From Streptomyces sp. NBC_00236 (lineage in GTDB: Bacteria > Actinomycetota > Actinomycetes > Streptomycetales > Streptomycetaceae): 64,000 nt of DNA. This document shows, piece after piece, positions 35,184-44,375 of the stretch. Made by a program: the position numbers and the translations under genes. Under the pieces are notes generated by a model that worked only from the letters and a program-made list of their open reading frames with translations, ran no database searches and was not told where the DNA came from. The DNA is taken from contig NZ_CP108100.1 in the NCBI RefSeq assembly GCF_036195045.1, forward strand, positions 7,316,001 through 7,380,000, written 5' to 3'. Within the stretch, counting starts at the first letter, position 1. Every line of letters begins with the position of its first letter.

Positions 35184-35834
35184 ATGTACCAAGGACGAGG
35201 CAGGCCCGGTAATCGTGTCCCGCTGCTGATGGCGCTGGCCGCCGCAAGCTGCATGCTGGTCGGGTACGGCGGGCCGGAGGCTGCCGCAGGACCAGCGCCA
35301 GGAACCGAGAGGGCCGCTCCGGTGGCCGAGGCATCCTCCGCCACCCCGCCCCCGGATGACGTGCGGACGCTCAAGGAGGGCAAGACCCTGCCTGTGGCGG
35401 TCACGCCCAACGAGGTGCTCGACATCCCGGCGAGTTCAGCCGAGGTGACACTGACGGACGTGAAGCAGGCGCATCGGATCCCGCAGGGTGAGTACCTGTC
35501 ACCGGCGACGGCCGATCCGGGGACGACGTACATCTGCCTTGAGTTCAAAGTGAAGAACACGAGCAACCAGACGTTCAAGACGACGTACCTCGCCGACGCA
35601 CGCTGGACCGGCAAGGACGGCGAGACCGAGAACGTCGACCAGGCGATCGGGGTCGACTGCGCCGAACTAGGGCTGGAGAAGAAGAGCTTCCTCGACGCGC
35701 CGGAACCCAGGCCCGGAGAGTTCGTCCGTGCCACGACAGTCCTCATGGTGCCCGACGATCAGCCCGGGGTCCTCGAGTTCGACGAGGCTCTGGAGCACGC
35801 CATGTTCAAGGTCGAAACGTCTCCCACCACGTGA
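35184..35834 (+). CDS. Secreted DUF4352-like putative lipoprotein
   Basis: A 216-residue protein. The signal-like segment VPLLMALAAASCMLVG ends near C23, which may be lipidated although the box is weak. A disordered Ala/Pro/Glu linker follows. The C-terminal 130 residues form a beta-rich DUF4352/telokin-like domain (TTYICLEFKVKNTSNQTFK). Ligand unknown. GGAAGGA lies 9 bases before the ATG. It converges on the helicase gene. Confidence 0.72.
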   Translation: MYQGRGRPGNRVPLLMALAAASCMLVGYGGPEAAAGPAPGTERAAPVAEASSATPPPDDVRTLKEGKTLPVAVTPNEVLDIPASSAEVTLTDVKQAHRIPQGEYLSPATADPGTTYICLEFKVKNTSNQTFKTTYLADARWTGKDGETENVDQAIGVDCAELGLEKKSFLDAPEPRPGEFVRATTVLMVPDDQPGVLEFDEALEHAMFKVETSPTT

Positions 35835-35892
35835 CAGCGGCCGATCCTGGACGGCACGACGCGCGGGCCCTGCGGGGAGGGACGCCCGTCAC

Positions 35893-38034
35893 TCAGGCCA
35901 CCGCCCCCGCCTCGACCAGGAACGGACTCGGACTCCCCGACCAGGACACGTACAGCCCGTCCCGGGCCCGGGTGCAGGCGACGAAGAGCAGGCAGCGCTC
36001 GGCCATGAGATCGGCCTCGTGCTGGAGCCGGTCCACATCGGCCGACGTGACGGCCCCGGGGTAGGGCAGGGCCCCGTCGTGCACGCCGATCACTGCCACG
36101 CAGCGGAACTCCAGCCCCTTGAAGGAGTGCATGGTTCCGATGCGTACGGTGGGCGCGTCCTCGGCGGCTCCGGACCGCAGTGGCGCTGCGGGGATGCCTG
36201 CGGCCGTCAGCCGTTCGATCGCCTTGGCGCAGTTCTTGTTGAAGCGTGCGCTGACGCCGATGTCGCCGGGGCTGACACCGGCCTCCGTCCAGGCACGGAT
36301 CTGCGCTACGAGCGAGTCCAGTTCCGCGTCTGCCGAAGCGGCCCCGTGTACCACCGGACCGTTCCCGTGGAGTGCGGAGCGGTAGCCCAGCAGCGTCTCG
36401 TTGCGGTCGTCGTCCTCCAGCTGTGCGAAGGGTCGGCCGACGAGCAGTGCGGTGGACCAGCTCAGGATCTCGTGCGTACTGCGGTAGTTCTTCCGCATCT
36501 TCGTCGAACGGCCCGTGACCTTGATGCCGAGCGCCTTCAGCGACACCTTCGAGTCGTAGATCCGCTGGTGGGGATCGCCGGCGATGAACAGATCGTCGGG
36601 GCGTGGCGGGGCGGCGGCGCGCAACAGCCGCCACTGTGCCGGGTGGAGGTCCTGGGCCTCGTCCACGACAATGTGCCGGTAGAGCGGTTGCCGCCCTTCG
36701 AGGAGGTCGGCGGCCTCCGCACACGTACCCAGGTAGGTGCGCAGGCCGTCGGCGGCAAGGCCGTCGGAGAACGCCTGGATCGTGCGCCACACGACGAGCC
36801 GCTGGGCGACGGGGAGCCGGCTGCCCCGCCCCGGCCGGTCGGCGGCTTCGTACTCCTCCAGGCTCCGCAGGTTCTGGGCCAGGACGACGTGCTTGTACTC
36901 CTGGGCGAGGAACTGTGCCGTGCCGGTGAAGCCGGCGGCTCGCGCGGCCTGTTCCCAGCGCGTCTGCTCCTCGCCACCCCGCAGTGGGCGGCGCGACGTG
37001 GCGACGACCCGGCTTGCCAGCGCGTCCACGGTGGTGATGTCCACCCGGTCGCGCAGGTGCGGGTCCTCTACTAGGGCCGCGAGACCGCTGCGCAGCGCGT
37101 CGACGAGAACGTTGGTGTACGTGGTGAGCAGAATGCGCTCGCCGTCGCGCAGGAACCCGAGGAGATGGCGAACGCGGTGCAGCGCGACGACGGTCTTGCC
37201 AGTGCCGGGGCCACCGGTGACCTGGGCGGGGCCTGAGTAGCTGGCCCGGTAGGCGACCTTGTGCTGGGAGGGGTGCAGGAAGACCCGCCAGGCGGCGAAC
37301 GGCTTGTCGAGGATGTCGCGGAGCTCGTCGGACGCGGTGATGAGGGCGATGCGGGTGCCGGTGCGGTGGATCGCGGTCGCGAAGTCTGCGGTGTCCACGG
37401 GCGTGGTGTCCGCGGGGGCGGCAGAGAGACCGACCGACACCACGTCCCGCCACACCTCCTCCACGGTGAAGCCCGCGGCGAGATATTCGAGAACCTCGCG
37501 CTGGTCCTGTGGAAAGTACGGCGCGAAGACCTCCAGCTGCTCGAGGTTGGTGAGGGCGCGGGCCTGACGCAGCGTCGTCCCGTCGATCCCGAGCGCGGTC
37601 AGGTCCCCGTCGGACACCTTCGCGAACAGCCGCTGGTCGGGAGCGGGCGCGATGCGCTCGTACGCGGGGGTGAGCTCGTCGAGCATCGCGATGTCGCGGA
37701 TCTCGACGGCCCGGGTCACGGTGTTGATGCTGGCCTTCTGCTTGACGGCCCAGTCGATCGCCTTGTCGTGCGGCATCACGCGGAGCAGCACGAACGTGTC
37801 GCCGCTGTCAGGCGCGAGGACGACACCCCGCGTCCCCTGGTCGATCCGGATGGTCCGGATATGAGGATCACGGGCGCGCTTCAGACTCTCCAGCTTCAGC
37901 CCGGGGTCCTTGAACAGCTGGTCCAGGGTGAGGTGTTCGAACTTCTCCCACGCGCTGAACACACCCTCTTTCACGCTCCCCTGGAGCTTGCCGAGCTGAG
38001 CGCAGAAACCGACGTCGAAAGCGAGGTGGGGCAT
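35893..38034 (-). CDS. UvrD/Rep-type helicase with N-terminal RelE-like domain
   Basis: A 713-residue superfamily 1 helicase. Walker A GGPGTGKT is at 275-282, VDEAQD at 458-463, and RKNYRST at 515-521 with later helicase blocks GTMHSFKGLEFRCVAV and LLFVACTRARDGLYV. Residues 1 to about 105 contain LKLESLKRARDPHIRTIRID and VLLRVMPHDKAIDWA, a pattern like RelE/ParE-fold mRNA-interferase domains fused to some UvrD helicases. It follows the AIPR gene by 107 bases on the same strand. I infer a two-gene defence unit. Confidence 0.85.
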   Translation of the reverse strand: MPHLAFDVGFCAQLGKLQGSVKEGVFSAWEKFEHLTLDQLFKDPGLKLESLKRARDPHIRTIRIDQGTRGVVLAPDSGDTFVLLRVMPHDKAIDWAVKQKASINTVTRAVEIRDIAMLDELTPAYERIAPAPDQRLFAKVSDGDLTALGIDGTTLRQARALTNLEQLEVFAPYFPQDQREVLEYLAAGFTVEEVWRDVVSVGLSAAPADTTPVDTADFATAIHRTGTRIALITASDELRDILDKPFAAWRVFLHPSQHKVAYRASYSGPAQVTGGPGTGKTVVALHRVRHLLGFLRDGERILLTTYTNVLVDALRSGLAALVEDPHLRDRVDITTVDALASRVVATSRRPLRGGEEQTRWEQAARAAGFTGTAQFLAQEYKHVVLAQNLRSLEEYEAADRPGRGSRLPVAQRLVVWRTIQAFSDGLAADGLRTYLGTCAEAADLLEGRQPLYRHIVVDEAQDLHPAQWRLLRAAAPPRPDDLFIAGDPHQRIYDSKVSLKALGIKVTGRSTKMRKNYRSTHEILSWSTALLVGRPFAQLEDDDRNETLLGYRSALHGNGPVVHGAASADAELDSLVAQIRAWTEAGVSPGDIGVSARFNKNCAKAIERLTAAGIPAAPLRSGAAEDAPTVRIGTMHSFKGLEFRCVAVIGVHDGALPYPGAVTSADVDRLQHEADLMAERCLLFVACTRARDGLYVSWSGSPSPFLVEAGAVA

Positions 38035-38141
38035 GGTTCAGTTCTCCATACTCAAGTACGGGGCGCGGTGGCGGGTGGGGTCGCCTGGGCGGCCGCGATG
38101 TGGACGGAGCGCCGCGGCTCACCCAGGGACGTCCGTCAGAC

Positions 38142-40310
38142 TCAGTCGACGCGCTCCGAACCTTCGTCCGGCTCGTCCAGTTCGTCGAGAATCCGCCAGG
38201 CCAGGTCGGCGAGCGTCTCGCCCGAAGCAGTCGACCACCGTGCTGTTCCTTGGTTGGCCACGGGCCGTTTCTCCCACTGCGCGAGCTTCCACATGAGGGA
38301 GACCAGTCCGGAGGGTGAGTACGGTTTGCCGTCGGCGGCCCAGAGAATCGGTTTGGTGCGGTGCGGGCGCCACGTTGCTCGCGACCGCTTCTCGTCCTCA
38401 GCCAGCCAATCCCGGAGGGCTTCGGCTTCCAGCGGGTACCCGGTCGTGAGGGTGAGCGGGTCACCCTCGGAGAGCACAGCCTTGTCGATCAGGACGGAGA
38501 CGGCATTTGGGCGCCGACGCTTGCGCTGCGCAGGTGTGCGGCGGTACTTGTCCGGAGGCGCGGTTCCGTCCGCCGCCGTAGCGGCGCCGAGTACCTGATC
38601 CGCGATCTCGCGGCAGCGGTCGACATCCGCGCACACGGCCCGGATCTGCGAGCGCTCGGTATAGAGCTCGTCGATCGTGGAGGCTACGGCGGGCAGTAGC
38701 TCACCCACCAGCTGCGGAGTCCGCGCAATCGCTTGAGCGGCCCACTCCAATTTTGGGTCAGGCTCGTCGATGGCTTCGGTGTCGAGCCTGCGGAAGACCA
38801 AGTGCGTGAGCAGATAGGCCCCATGCTCGGTGAGGGCGACGCCTCGTCCCTCGTAGCGAGGCCGTAGTTGATGAAGGTTGCGACGGACCTCTCTGAGGAC
38901 CTGCACCGTGTTCCACAGGAGGTAGGCACTCGGCTGCGGGCGGAACAGGGTGTCGTAGATCCCCTGCGTTCCCCGCTCCCACAACACGTCCAGGGTTGAT
39001 GCGATGCGAGCCGCGTACTGGCTGTCAGGATGCGCGCAGGCTAGTGCACACGCCCCTTCGACGACCGAGCAGCCGGTGTCCGGATGCGGGTCCAGCTCGC
39101 TGCGTCGGACGCTGTACTCCAGCCCGAGTTCGGCTCGCATCTCGTCAAGGATGGCTGCCTGCACCGAGTCGAGCGCGATGAAATCACGCGCCTCCACACG
39201 GTTCTGACGGTTGTTGGCCTGAGTTGTCTGTCTGGCGAAGTCTGCGGCTTTGCCCGTCACGATGATCCGTACGCCGACCTGCGCCGAAGCGGCGGCATCA
39301 TCTCCGGCGACCGCCTCGGCGACGGATCTGACGGTCTGAGCGCCGTTGACGACACTGGCGTTGTGCAGCGTCAGACTGAGCGGTCGCGTGTGGGGCGTTC
39401 GCATGGATTGCTGCGTCTTCTCAACCGATTCGCACAGCACGGTGACGCCATTGTTGAAGTACCAGAAGTGAGCCGGTTGCTCATTGAGGGTGTCGATCAG
39501 TTCGTTGTTGATCGGAGTTCTGCCAAGCGGATTGCGGATGTTGAGGTTGAAGAGGTCAGATCCGTGATCTACCCACTGGGCTACCTGCTCAGCCTCGATG
39601 ACACCTTGATACGACTCGTACGGAGCGCTGATCGCGAACCATGGGAACAGATCGGCCGTGAGCTCAACCGGCCGGGGAGCTAGGTCCTTGCGGACCGATG
39701 CCCAGACTTCCGGGGCAAGGATGATGCGATGGTTCAGCACGTCCCCGTGCTGGTTGAACTCCTTCTCTCCATCGATCAAGGCATGACGGAACCCCTCACC
39801 CACGTCGTCTGCCCGCATGAGAACGACAACCTGAGTGACCGGAACAGGGCCTTTGGACATGACGGTCTTGGCGAGCTCCGCCAGCTGGCGGCCGCGCGGA
39901 TTGAACGCGGCGAAGTCCTCGTCGTCGATGAGCCGCAGACCAGCCAGCAGCTCCATGACAGCCAGTCGCTCACCCTTTGCTGCGCCCTTCTTGCTCCACT
40001 TACCTTGAACCAGATAGACGTGCGGATCTGGCCCGTCGACGACAGCGATGGCATCGATGCCTTTGTCGGCCTGGCCGTCAATAACCGTGCCGGCTGCTTC
40101 CCGCGGACTGAACCCTGTAACCATGCGCACGGCCTGCGCTGTCAGCGCGCGTGACAACAGGCGCGGCTCCCGCTCGTCCGGCCGCATCCCTTCCAGGTCA
40201 CTGGCATCGAGCAGCCCCGGTTCCAAGTAGACGGTGCGCAGTGCCTGCTCCACCTGGCGAACCTGCAGGATGACGTCGCCGTCGCTCTTGTCGGCATTCC
40301 GATTGTTCAT
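38142..40310 (-). CDS. AIPR-family protein with probable PD-(D/E)XK nuclease core
   Basis: A 722-residue protein. The AIPR (abortive infection phage resistance) block is clear: HFWYFNNGVTVLCES from 281 and ASVVNGAQTV (318-327). An N-terminal segment DKGIDAIAV (82-90), then VYLVQGKWSKK with Q102-x-K104, fits the D...(E/Q)xK core of restriction-like nucleases. The C-terminal 200 residues end in an acidic tail. Base composition looks less GC-rich than neighbouring genes. The start has a GGGGCAGAGC leader just upstream. Paired with the downstream helicase. Confidence 0.83.
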   Translation of the reverse strand: MNNRNADKSDGDVILQVRQVEQALRTVYLEPGLLDASDLEGMRPDEREPRLLSRALTAQAVRMVTGFSPREAAGTVIDGQADKGIDAIAVVDGPDPHVYLVQGKWSKKGAAKGERLAVMELLAGLRLIDDEDFAAFNPRGRQLAELAKTVMSKGPVPVTQVVVLMRADDVGEGFRHALIDGEKEFNQHGDVLNHRIILAPEVWASVRKDLAPRPVELTADLFPWFAISAPYESYQGVIEAEQVAQWVDHGSDLFNLNIRNPLGRTPINNELIDTLNEQPAHFWYFNNGVTVLCESVEKTQQSMRTPHTRPLSLTLHNASVVNGAQTVRSVAEAVAGDDAAASAQVGVRIIVTGKAADFARQTTQANNRQNRVEARDFIALDSVQAAILDEMRAELGLEYSVRRSELDPHPDTGCSVVEGACALACAHPDSQYAARIASTLDVLWERGTQGIYDTLFRPQPSAYLLWNTVQVLREVRRNLHQLRPRYEGRGVALTEHGAYLLTHLVFRRLDTEAIDEPDPKLEWAAQAIARTPQLVGELLPAVASTIDELYTERSQIRAVCADVDRCREIADQVLGAATAADGTAPPDKYRRTPAQRKRRRPNAVSVLIDKAVLSEGDPLTLTTGYPLEAEALRDWLAEDEKRSRATWRPHRTKPILWAADGKPYSPSGLVSLMWKLAQWEKRPVANQGTARWSTASGETLADLAWRILDELDEPDEGSERVD

Positions 40311-40412
40311 GCTCTGCCCCTCCCATGGCCCGACCCCTCACGCTTGGGCGCGCCGCACCGACTGACCAGCAAGATCGTTCCACATCCACCGGGACGTACT
40401 AGAGATTTCCGA

Positions 40413-42008
40413 CTACTCGGAATCGTCGAGGCCGAGGCCGAGGCCCAACAATGCCAGTGCCTCGCCGACCTCCTGGGTCATTTCGTCGGCGGGTCCGAAG
40501 ACGAGACACAGGTCGTCGTGCAACGGCCGGAGTATCCGGCCGGCCTCGGTCGCCTGTCCTTGGGCGAGCAGCAGCATGCCGATGTCGCGGCGCAGTTCGA
40601 CGGCCTCCTCGCTGAGATCGCTGTCGACATTGCGTACGACGTCGAGGAGGCCACGCAGCGCGGCGAGCGCGTCGGTGACCTGGCCGATCTTGGCACGGCA
40701 GCGTGCGGCCTGGGCGCGGCAGGCGCGGGCCCGCTCGCCGGTGGGGCCGTCGGTGCGTGCGTAGGCGTCCGCCAGCGCGTCGAACTCGGGCAGGGCGGCC
40801 CGGTAGTCCCCGCCGAGCAGCTGGATCGCGGCCCGTCCGGTCCGCAGCTCCAGGACCCTCCGGCTCTCCGAGCCGAGCGCGCGGGCGGCGGGTTCGATGA
40901 TCTCCCCGAGCACCTCGGCGGCCTGGGCGAACCGCTCCTCCTCCAGGAGCGCGTCGGAGTGCGCGTACGCCTCCTCGATCTCGGCACGCAACTGCGCCGG
41001 AACGGGGACGGGCGCGGCGGGTACGGCAGCCGGATCGGCGGTCACGGGCGCGGGCCGGCCCGCCCCCGCGCGGGCCCGGGGCGCGTACGGGTTGCGGAAG
41101 ACCCCTGTCGGGTCCGGCGCCCCCGCCGGTCCGGCCTCGCCGGGTATGGGCGTCCGGCCGGGCGGCGGCAGGAAGGGACGCAGTCGCTCGTACACGTCCT
41201 GCACATCGGCGGGCCGCGCCTCGGGCGCCTTGAGGAGCAGGTGCAGGACGAGATCCTCCAGCTCCTGCGGCACCTCGGGGCGCAGTACACGCAGGGGAGT
41301 GGGAGCGCCGTTCACGTGCTGGTGCATCACCATGTACTCACTGTCAGCCGTGAACAGCAGCCGCCCGCTGAGCAGTTCATGCAGCACGCAGCCGAGCGCG
41401 TACAGATCGGTCTGCGGTGTGGTCCGCCCGCCGCGCACCTGCTCGGGTGCCATGTACTGGTACGTGCCGATGGGCGTGCCGGTCGCGGTCAGCTTGGTGA
41501 CATCGGTCCGCAGGATCGCCGCGATCCCGAAGTCGAGGACCTTCACCGTCCCGTCGCGGGCGACCAGGATGTTGCCGGGCTTGAGGTCGCGGTGGATGAC
41601 CGGCACCTCGTGCGCGTAGGAGAGCACGGTGGCGACCTGCGCCGCCACGGCCACCGCCCAACTGACCGGAAGCAGCCGGTCCGGGGCGATGTACGCGGAC
41701 AGCGACACCCCGTCCACCAGCTCCATGACCAGGAACAGCCGCTCGTACGTGTCATCGAGCACCGCGTCGTAGACCTGCGGCACACCGGGGTGCTGGATGC
41801 GCGCGGTGATCCGCGCCTCGCGGCGGAAGCGCTTGGCGAACTCCTCCGCGAGCTGCTGCGAGCCGCCGACGGACTGCTGCCGGATCAGCTTCACGGCGAC
41901 GGGCCGGTCGAGCACGGTGTCGTAGCCGCGCCACACGTCCCCCATGCCGCCGTTGTCGAGGGGCTCCAGGAGCTCGTACCGACCTGCGATCGGCTGCTGC
42001 TGCGGCAC
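40413..42008 (-). CDS. Cytoplasmic Ser/Thr protein kinase with TPR-like C-terminus
   Basis: A 531-residue Hanks-type kinase. The glycine loop is NGGMGDVW, the catalytic lysine is K40 in VAVKLI, the catalytic loop HRDLKPGN is at 139-146 and DFG at 159-161, so it should be active. A Pro/Ala-rich linker (about 295-350) follows, then a helical region with repeats of about 35 residues (AEVLGEIIEPAARALG) like TPRs. No transmembrane helix is present, unlike PknB-type kinases. GTG 42008 is chosen because the kinase fold begins at residue 8. It diverges from an unknown protein. Confidence 0.88.
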   Translation of the reverse strand: MPQQQPIAGRYELLEPLDNGGMGDVWRGYDTVLDRPVAVKLIRQQSVGGSQQLAEEFAKRFRREARITARIQHPGVPQVYDAVLDDTYERLFLVMELVDGVSLSAYIAPDRLLPVSWAVAVAAQVATVLSYAHEVPVIHRDLKPGNILVARDGTVKVLDFGIAAILRTDVTKLTATGTPIGTYQYMAPEQVRGGRTTPQTDLYALGCVLHELLSGRLLFTADSEYMVMHQHVNGAPTPLRVLRPEVPQELEDLVLHLLLKAPEARPADVQDVYERLRPFLPPPGRTPIPGEAGPAGAPDPTGVFRNPYAPRARAGAGRPAPVTADPAAVPAAPVPVPAQLRAEIEEAYAHSDALLEEERFAQAAEVLGEIIEPAARALGSESRRVLELRTGRAAIQLLGGDYRAALPEFDALADAYARTDGPTGERARACRAQAARCRAKIGQVTDALAALRGLLDVVRNVDSDLSEEAVELRRDIGMLLLAQGQATEAGRILRPLHDDLCLVFGPADEMTQEVGEALALLGLGLGLDDSE

Positions 42009-42252
42009 ATTGCCCCCGTGTGTGCGTGTGCTGGCCGGTGCGCGCGGCTGGATGGACCGGCTTTCGGCAGGGTGAAGGGCAAGTGTCCCTGGTGAGGAGA
42101 TCTTCAGTCCAGCGCCGGCGGTGCAGGAGTGTCCGGAACGCCTCTTTCCGGTCAGGTGGGTGGGAACGGTCCCCCGTGGTTGAATCCGCAAGGTTCATGC
42201 CGTTCTTGTCGGAGGTCGGCCGTACGCTGTTGTCGGAAAATTGGGGGAGACG

Positions 42253-43569
42253 ATGATTGACTACCGCAAGGCGAGCGTTCCGGTGTGGACGCTGGCGACC
42301 GGTGACGTACGGGTGCCCGAAGTGGTCGGGGACGAGCCGATGACAGCGGCGCGCCTGGGCGAACTGCGCAGCGCACTGGCCGGCTTGGCGGACCAGCCGA
42401 TTGCCACACTTGAGGCGCATCCGCTCCCCGGCCAACTGGACCGCAGCAAGGGCATGTCGCTCGACGCCGTCAGTCCCCTGGCGCAGCACCTGTCGCAGCT
42501 CATCACGCAGTCGGCGCGCGGATCCTCCGCGGCGGCCAGGGCGACCGCTTCCGGTGAGTGCCTGTTCCGCATGGTGGTCCCGGCGAAGGTGGCCGCCCAG
42601 TACGGCCAGGGCGCCGTCCGTCCTATGGCGGCCAAGGGGATTGTCTGCGGCTTCCGAGGCCCCCTCGTGAACTCCACCACGGGCAAGATCGTCGCCGGCA
42701 CGACGTTCGTTCCGGTCGGTACGGCAACAGCGGGCGCGGCCGGTGGGGCCGGTGCGGCGGCCGGTGTCGCGGTCGGCGGCAGCGTGGCGCTCACCGTGGC
42801 CGCGCCGCTCGTGCTCATGGCCGTGGCGGTGGGCGTGAGCGCGCACGTCGATCAGAAGCGCCAGCAGGCCATCGAGCACATCACGGAGCTGCTGGAGCAA
42901 CTGCACGAACAGAAGCTCGACGACGAGCACAGCGAACTCGACGGCTGCCGCGACGCCATCGACAAGGCCACCGCCCTTCTGCTCGACCAGGGCAAGCTCG
43001 GCTTCTCGCTGGGTCTGGACTCGGCGGTGCACGCCATCAACACGGCACTGGGCGCCGCTGACCGCCGCCTCGCCCGGTGGCGGAGCGCCCTCGACAATCT
43101 GCCCGAGGGCAAGGTCGTGGACATCGGCACACTGACCAAGTCCTTCCCCGGCATCGACGAGGAAGGCGGCAGATTCCGCGCCCACCTCGAACTCGCCGCC
43201 CTGGCCATCGCGCTGAAGCGGCGCGTCGTCGTCCTTCAGGCCGTGGAGCACGCCCAGAGTGACCCTGACAACCTGTTCAGGAACTTCGCCGGCGCCCTCA
43301 AGAAGGACCAGCAGCGCCTCGACGAACTGGAGTCGGGCATGACCGGTGTCCTGGAACGCCTTTCGACGCTGGAGCTGGGACGCCCGAGCGGTCTGCGGCC
43401 CGTCTTCACCAACGCTGAAGTCGATCGCCTGATGCGCGCGGCCAACCGGATCCGCAGGCTGGGTGACGGCGCGGCGGCCGACAGCCGTACGACGGATGTG
43501 GCCATTGAGATCGCCCGCGAGAAGGACGGCTCGGTGGTCGTGTTCCCCGCGCTGTCCGCGTCGGTGTAG
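42253..43569 (+). CDS. Unrecognised 438-residue protein with glycine/alanine hydrophobic core
   Basis: I do not recognise the family. The first 130 residues are soluble. About 150-195 is a Gly/Ala/Val-rich hydrophobic stretch (GAAAGVAVGGSVALTVAAPL) that could be one or two membrane helices. Charged, coiled-coil-like helices follow (IEHITELLEQLHEQKLDDEH). GGGGGAGA lies just before the ATG. It diverges from the Ser/Thr kinase and is closed by a strong hairpin. Such a layout could suit a membrane-acting effector or a structural scaffold; no motif decides. Confidence 0.7.
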   Translation: MIDYRKASVPVWTLATGDVRVPEVVGDEPMTAARLGELRSALAGLADQPIATLEAHPLPGQLDRSKGMSLDAVSPLAQHLSQLITQSARGSSAAARATASGECLFRMVVPAKVAAQYGQGAVRPMAAKGIVCGFRGPLVNSTTGKIVAGTTFVPVGTATAGAAGGAGAAAGVAVGGSVALTVAAPLVLMAVAVGVSAHVDQKRQQAIEHITELLEQLHEQKLDDEHSELDGCRDAIDKATALLLDQGKLGFSLGLDSAVHAINTALGAADRRLARWRSALDNLPEGKVVDIGTLTKSFPGIDEEGGRFRAHLELAALAIALKRRVVVLQAVEHAQSDPDNLFRNFAGALKKDQQRLDELESGMTGVLERLSTLELGRPSGLRPVFTNAEVDRLMRAANRIRRLGDGAAADSRTTDVAIEIAREKDGSVVVFPALSASV

Positions 43570-43610
43570 GCGAGCTCGCAGTACGCGGGTGGGTGCTGTC
43601 GGTGTGCCTG

Positions 43611-43640
43611 CAGCCGGATCATGTCGCCGTGATCCGGCTG
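43611..43640. terminator. Bidirectional hairpin between convergent genes
   Basis: A perfect 11-bp stem CAGCCGGATCA/TGATCCGGCTG (43611-43621 with 43630-43640), 8-base loop, between the unknown plus-strand protein and the minus-strand ATP-binding protein. Confidence 0.75.
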
Positions 43641-43702
43641 CCCGGGCAAGTCGAGGGCACGGCCGAGCTCGTGGAGGCGTGCCGCACGGGCGACGACGGG
43701 GG

Positions 43703-44257
43703 CTACACACCCTCGCCGACGCCCGGCAGGACTGATCCGCGGCCGAGCGCCGCAGGGGGCAACGGGTGCGCGCGGCTGTCGAGTCGGCGCGCCGGCCCCG
43801 TTCCCAGAACGGCCCAGACCGTCTTGCCGGGCCCGTCCGTGCACGGGTACCAGCCCCAGCGATCCGCCAGCGCGGCTACCAGAACGAGACCGCGGCCGCC
43901 GTCGCCGTCCAAGTCGTCCGACGGTTCGGTGGGGACGGGGATGCGTTCGCCGCGAGTGTCGGTGACCTCGATGCGCAGAGCGGTGCCCTCGGCGGACACG
44001 CACAGCCGGAAATCGCGGCCGGGGACGAGCCCGTGGCACACCGCGTTGGCGCTCAGCTCGGCGACGACGAGCGTCAGCGCGTCATGCGTGTCGCTGCCGT
44101 ACGGGATGCCCCACGCGTCGAACCGCTCACCGGCCAGCCGCCGGGCGAGGCGGGCGCCGCGGGGCGTGGAGCTGAAGCGCATCGAGAAGTGGTGCCACGG
44201 GAAGCGGCGTTGGGCGGTCGGAAGTGGGCGCACGGGGAGTGAGGGATTGCTGGTCAT
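43703..44257 (-). CDS. Anti-sigma-factor-like ATP-binding protein (HATPase_c)
   Basis: A 184-residue single-domain GHKL protein. The N box is VVAELSANAVCHG, followed by IEVTDTRGERIP and GRGLVLVAALADRWGW, as in SpoIIAB/RsbW-like proteins that abound in Streptomyces. It lacks a histidine phosphoacceptor. It diverges from an XRE regulator and a DUF397 gene, the familiar WhiJ/AbaA-type grouping whose members affect development. ATG at 44257. Confidence 0.85.
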   Translation of the reverse strand: MTSNPSLPVRPLPTAQRRFPWHHFSMRFSSTPRGARLARRLAGERFDAWGIPYGSDTHDALTLVVAELSANAVCHGLVPGRDFRLCVSAEGTALRIEVTDTRGERIPVPTEPSDDLDGDGGRGLVLVAALADRWGWYPCTDGPGKTVWAVLGTGPARRLDSRAHPLPPAALGRGSVLPGVGEGV

Positions 44258-44375
44258 GACTCCACGGTGGCCCTCAGTGGCGTAGCGTGACCAGGGGTGA
44301 CGCGCCGTCGCGGACTGCTTGTACGCGGAGGCGGTCTGCGTGTACGTACGTGGGTGCGTGGGACAGGCGGTGGCG

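Noticed and set aside
35893..40310. Gabija system
   Set aside because: The partner of the UvrD helicase is AIPR-type, not an OLD/TOPRIM GajA.
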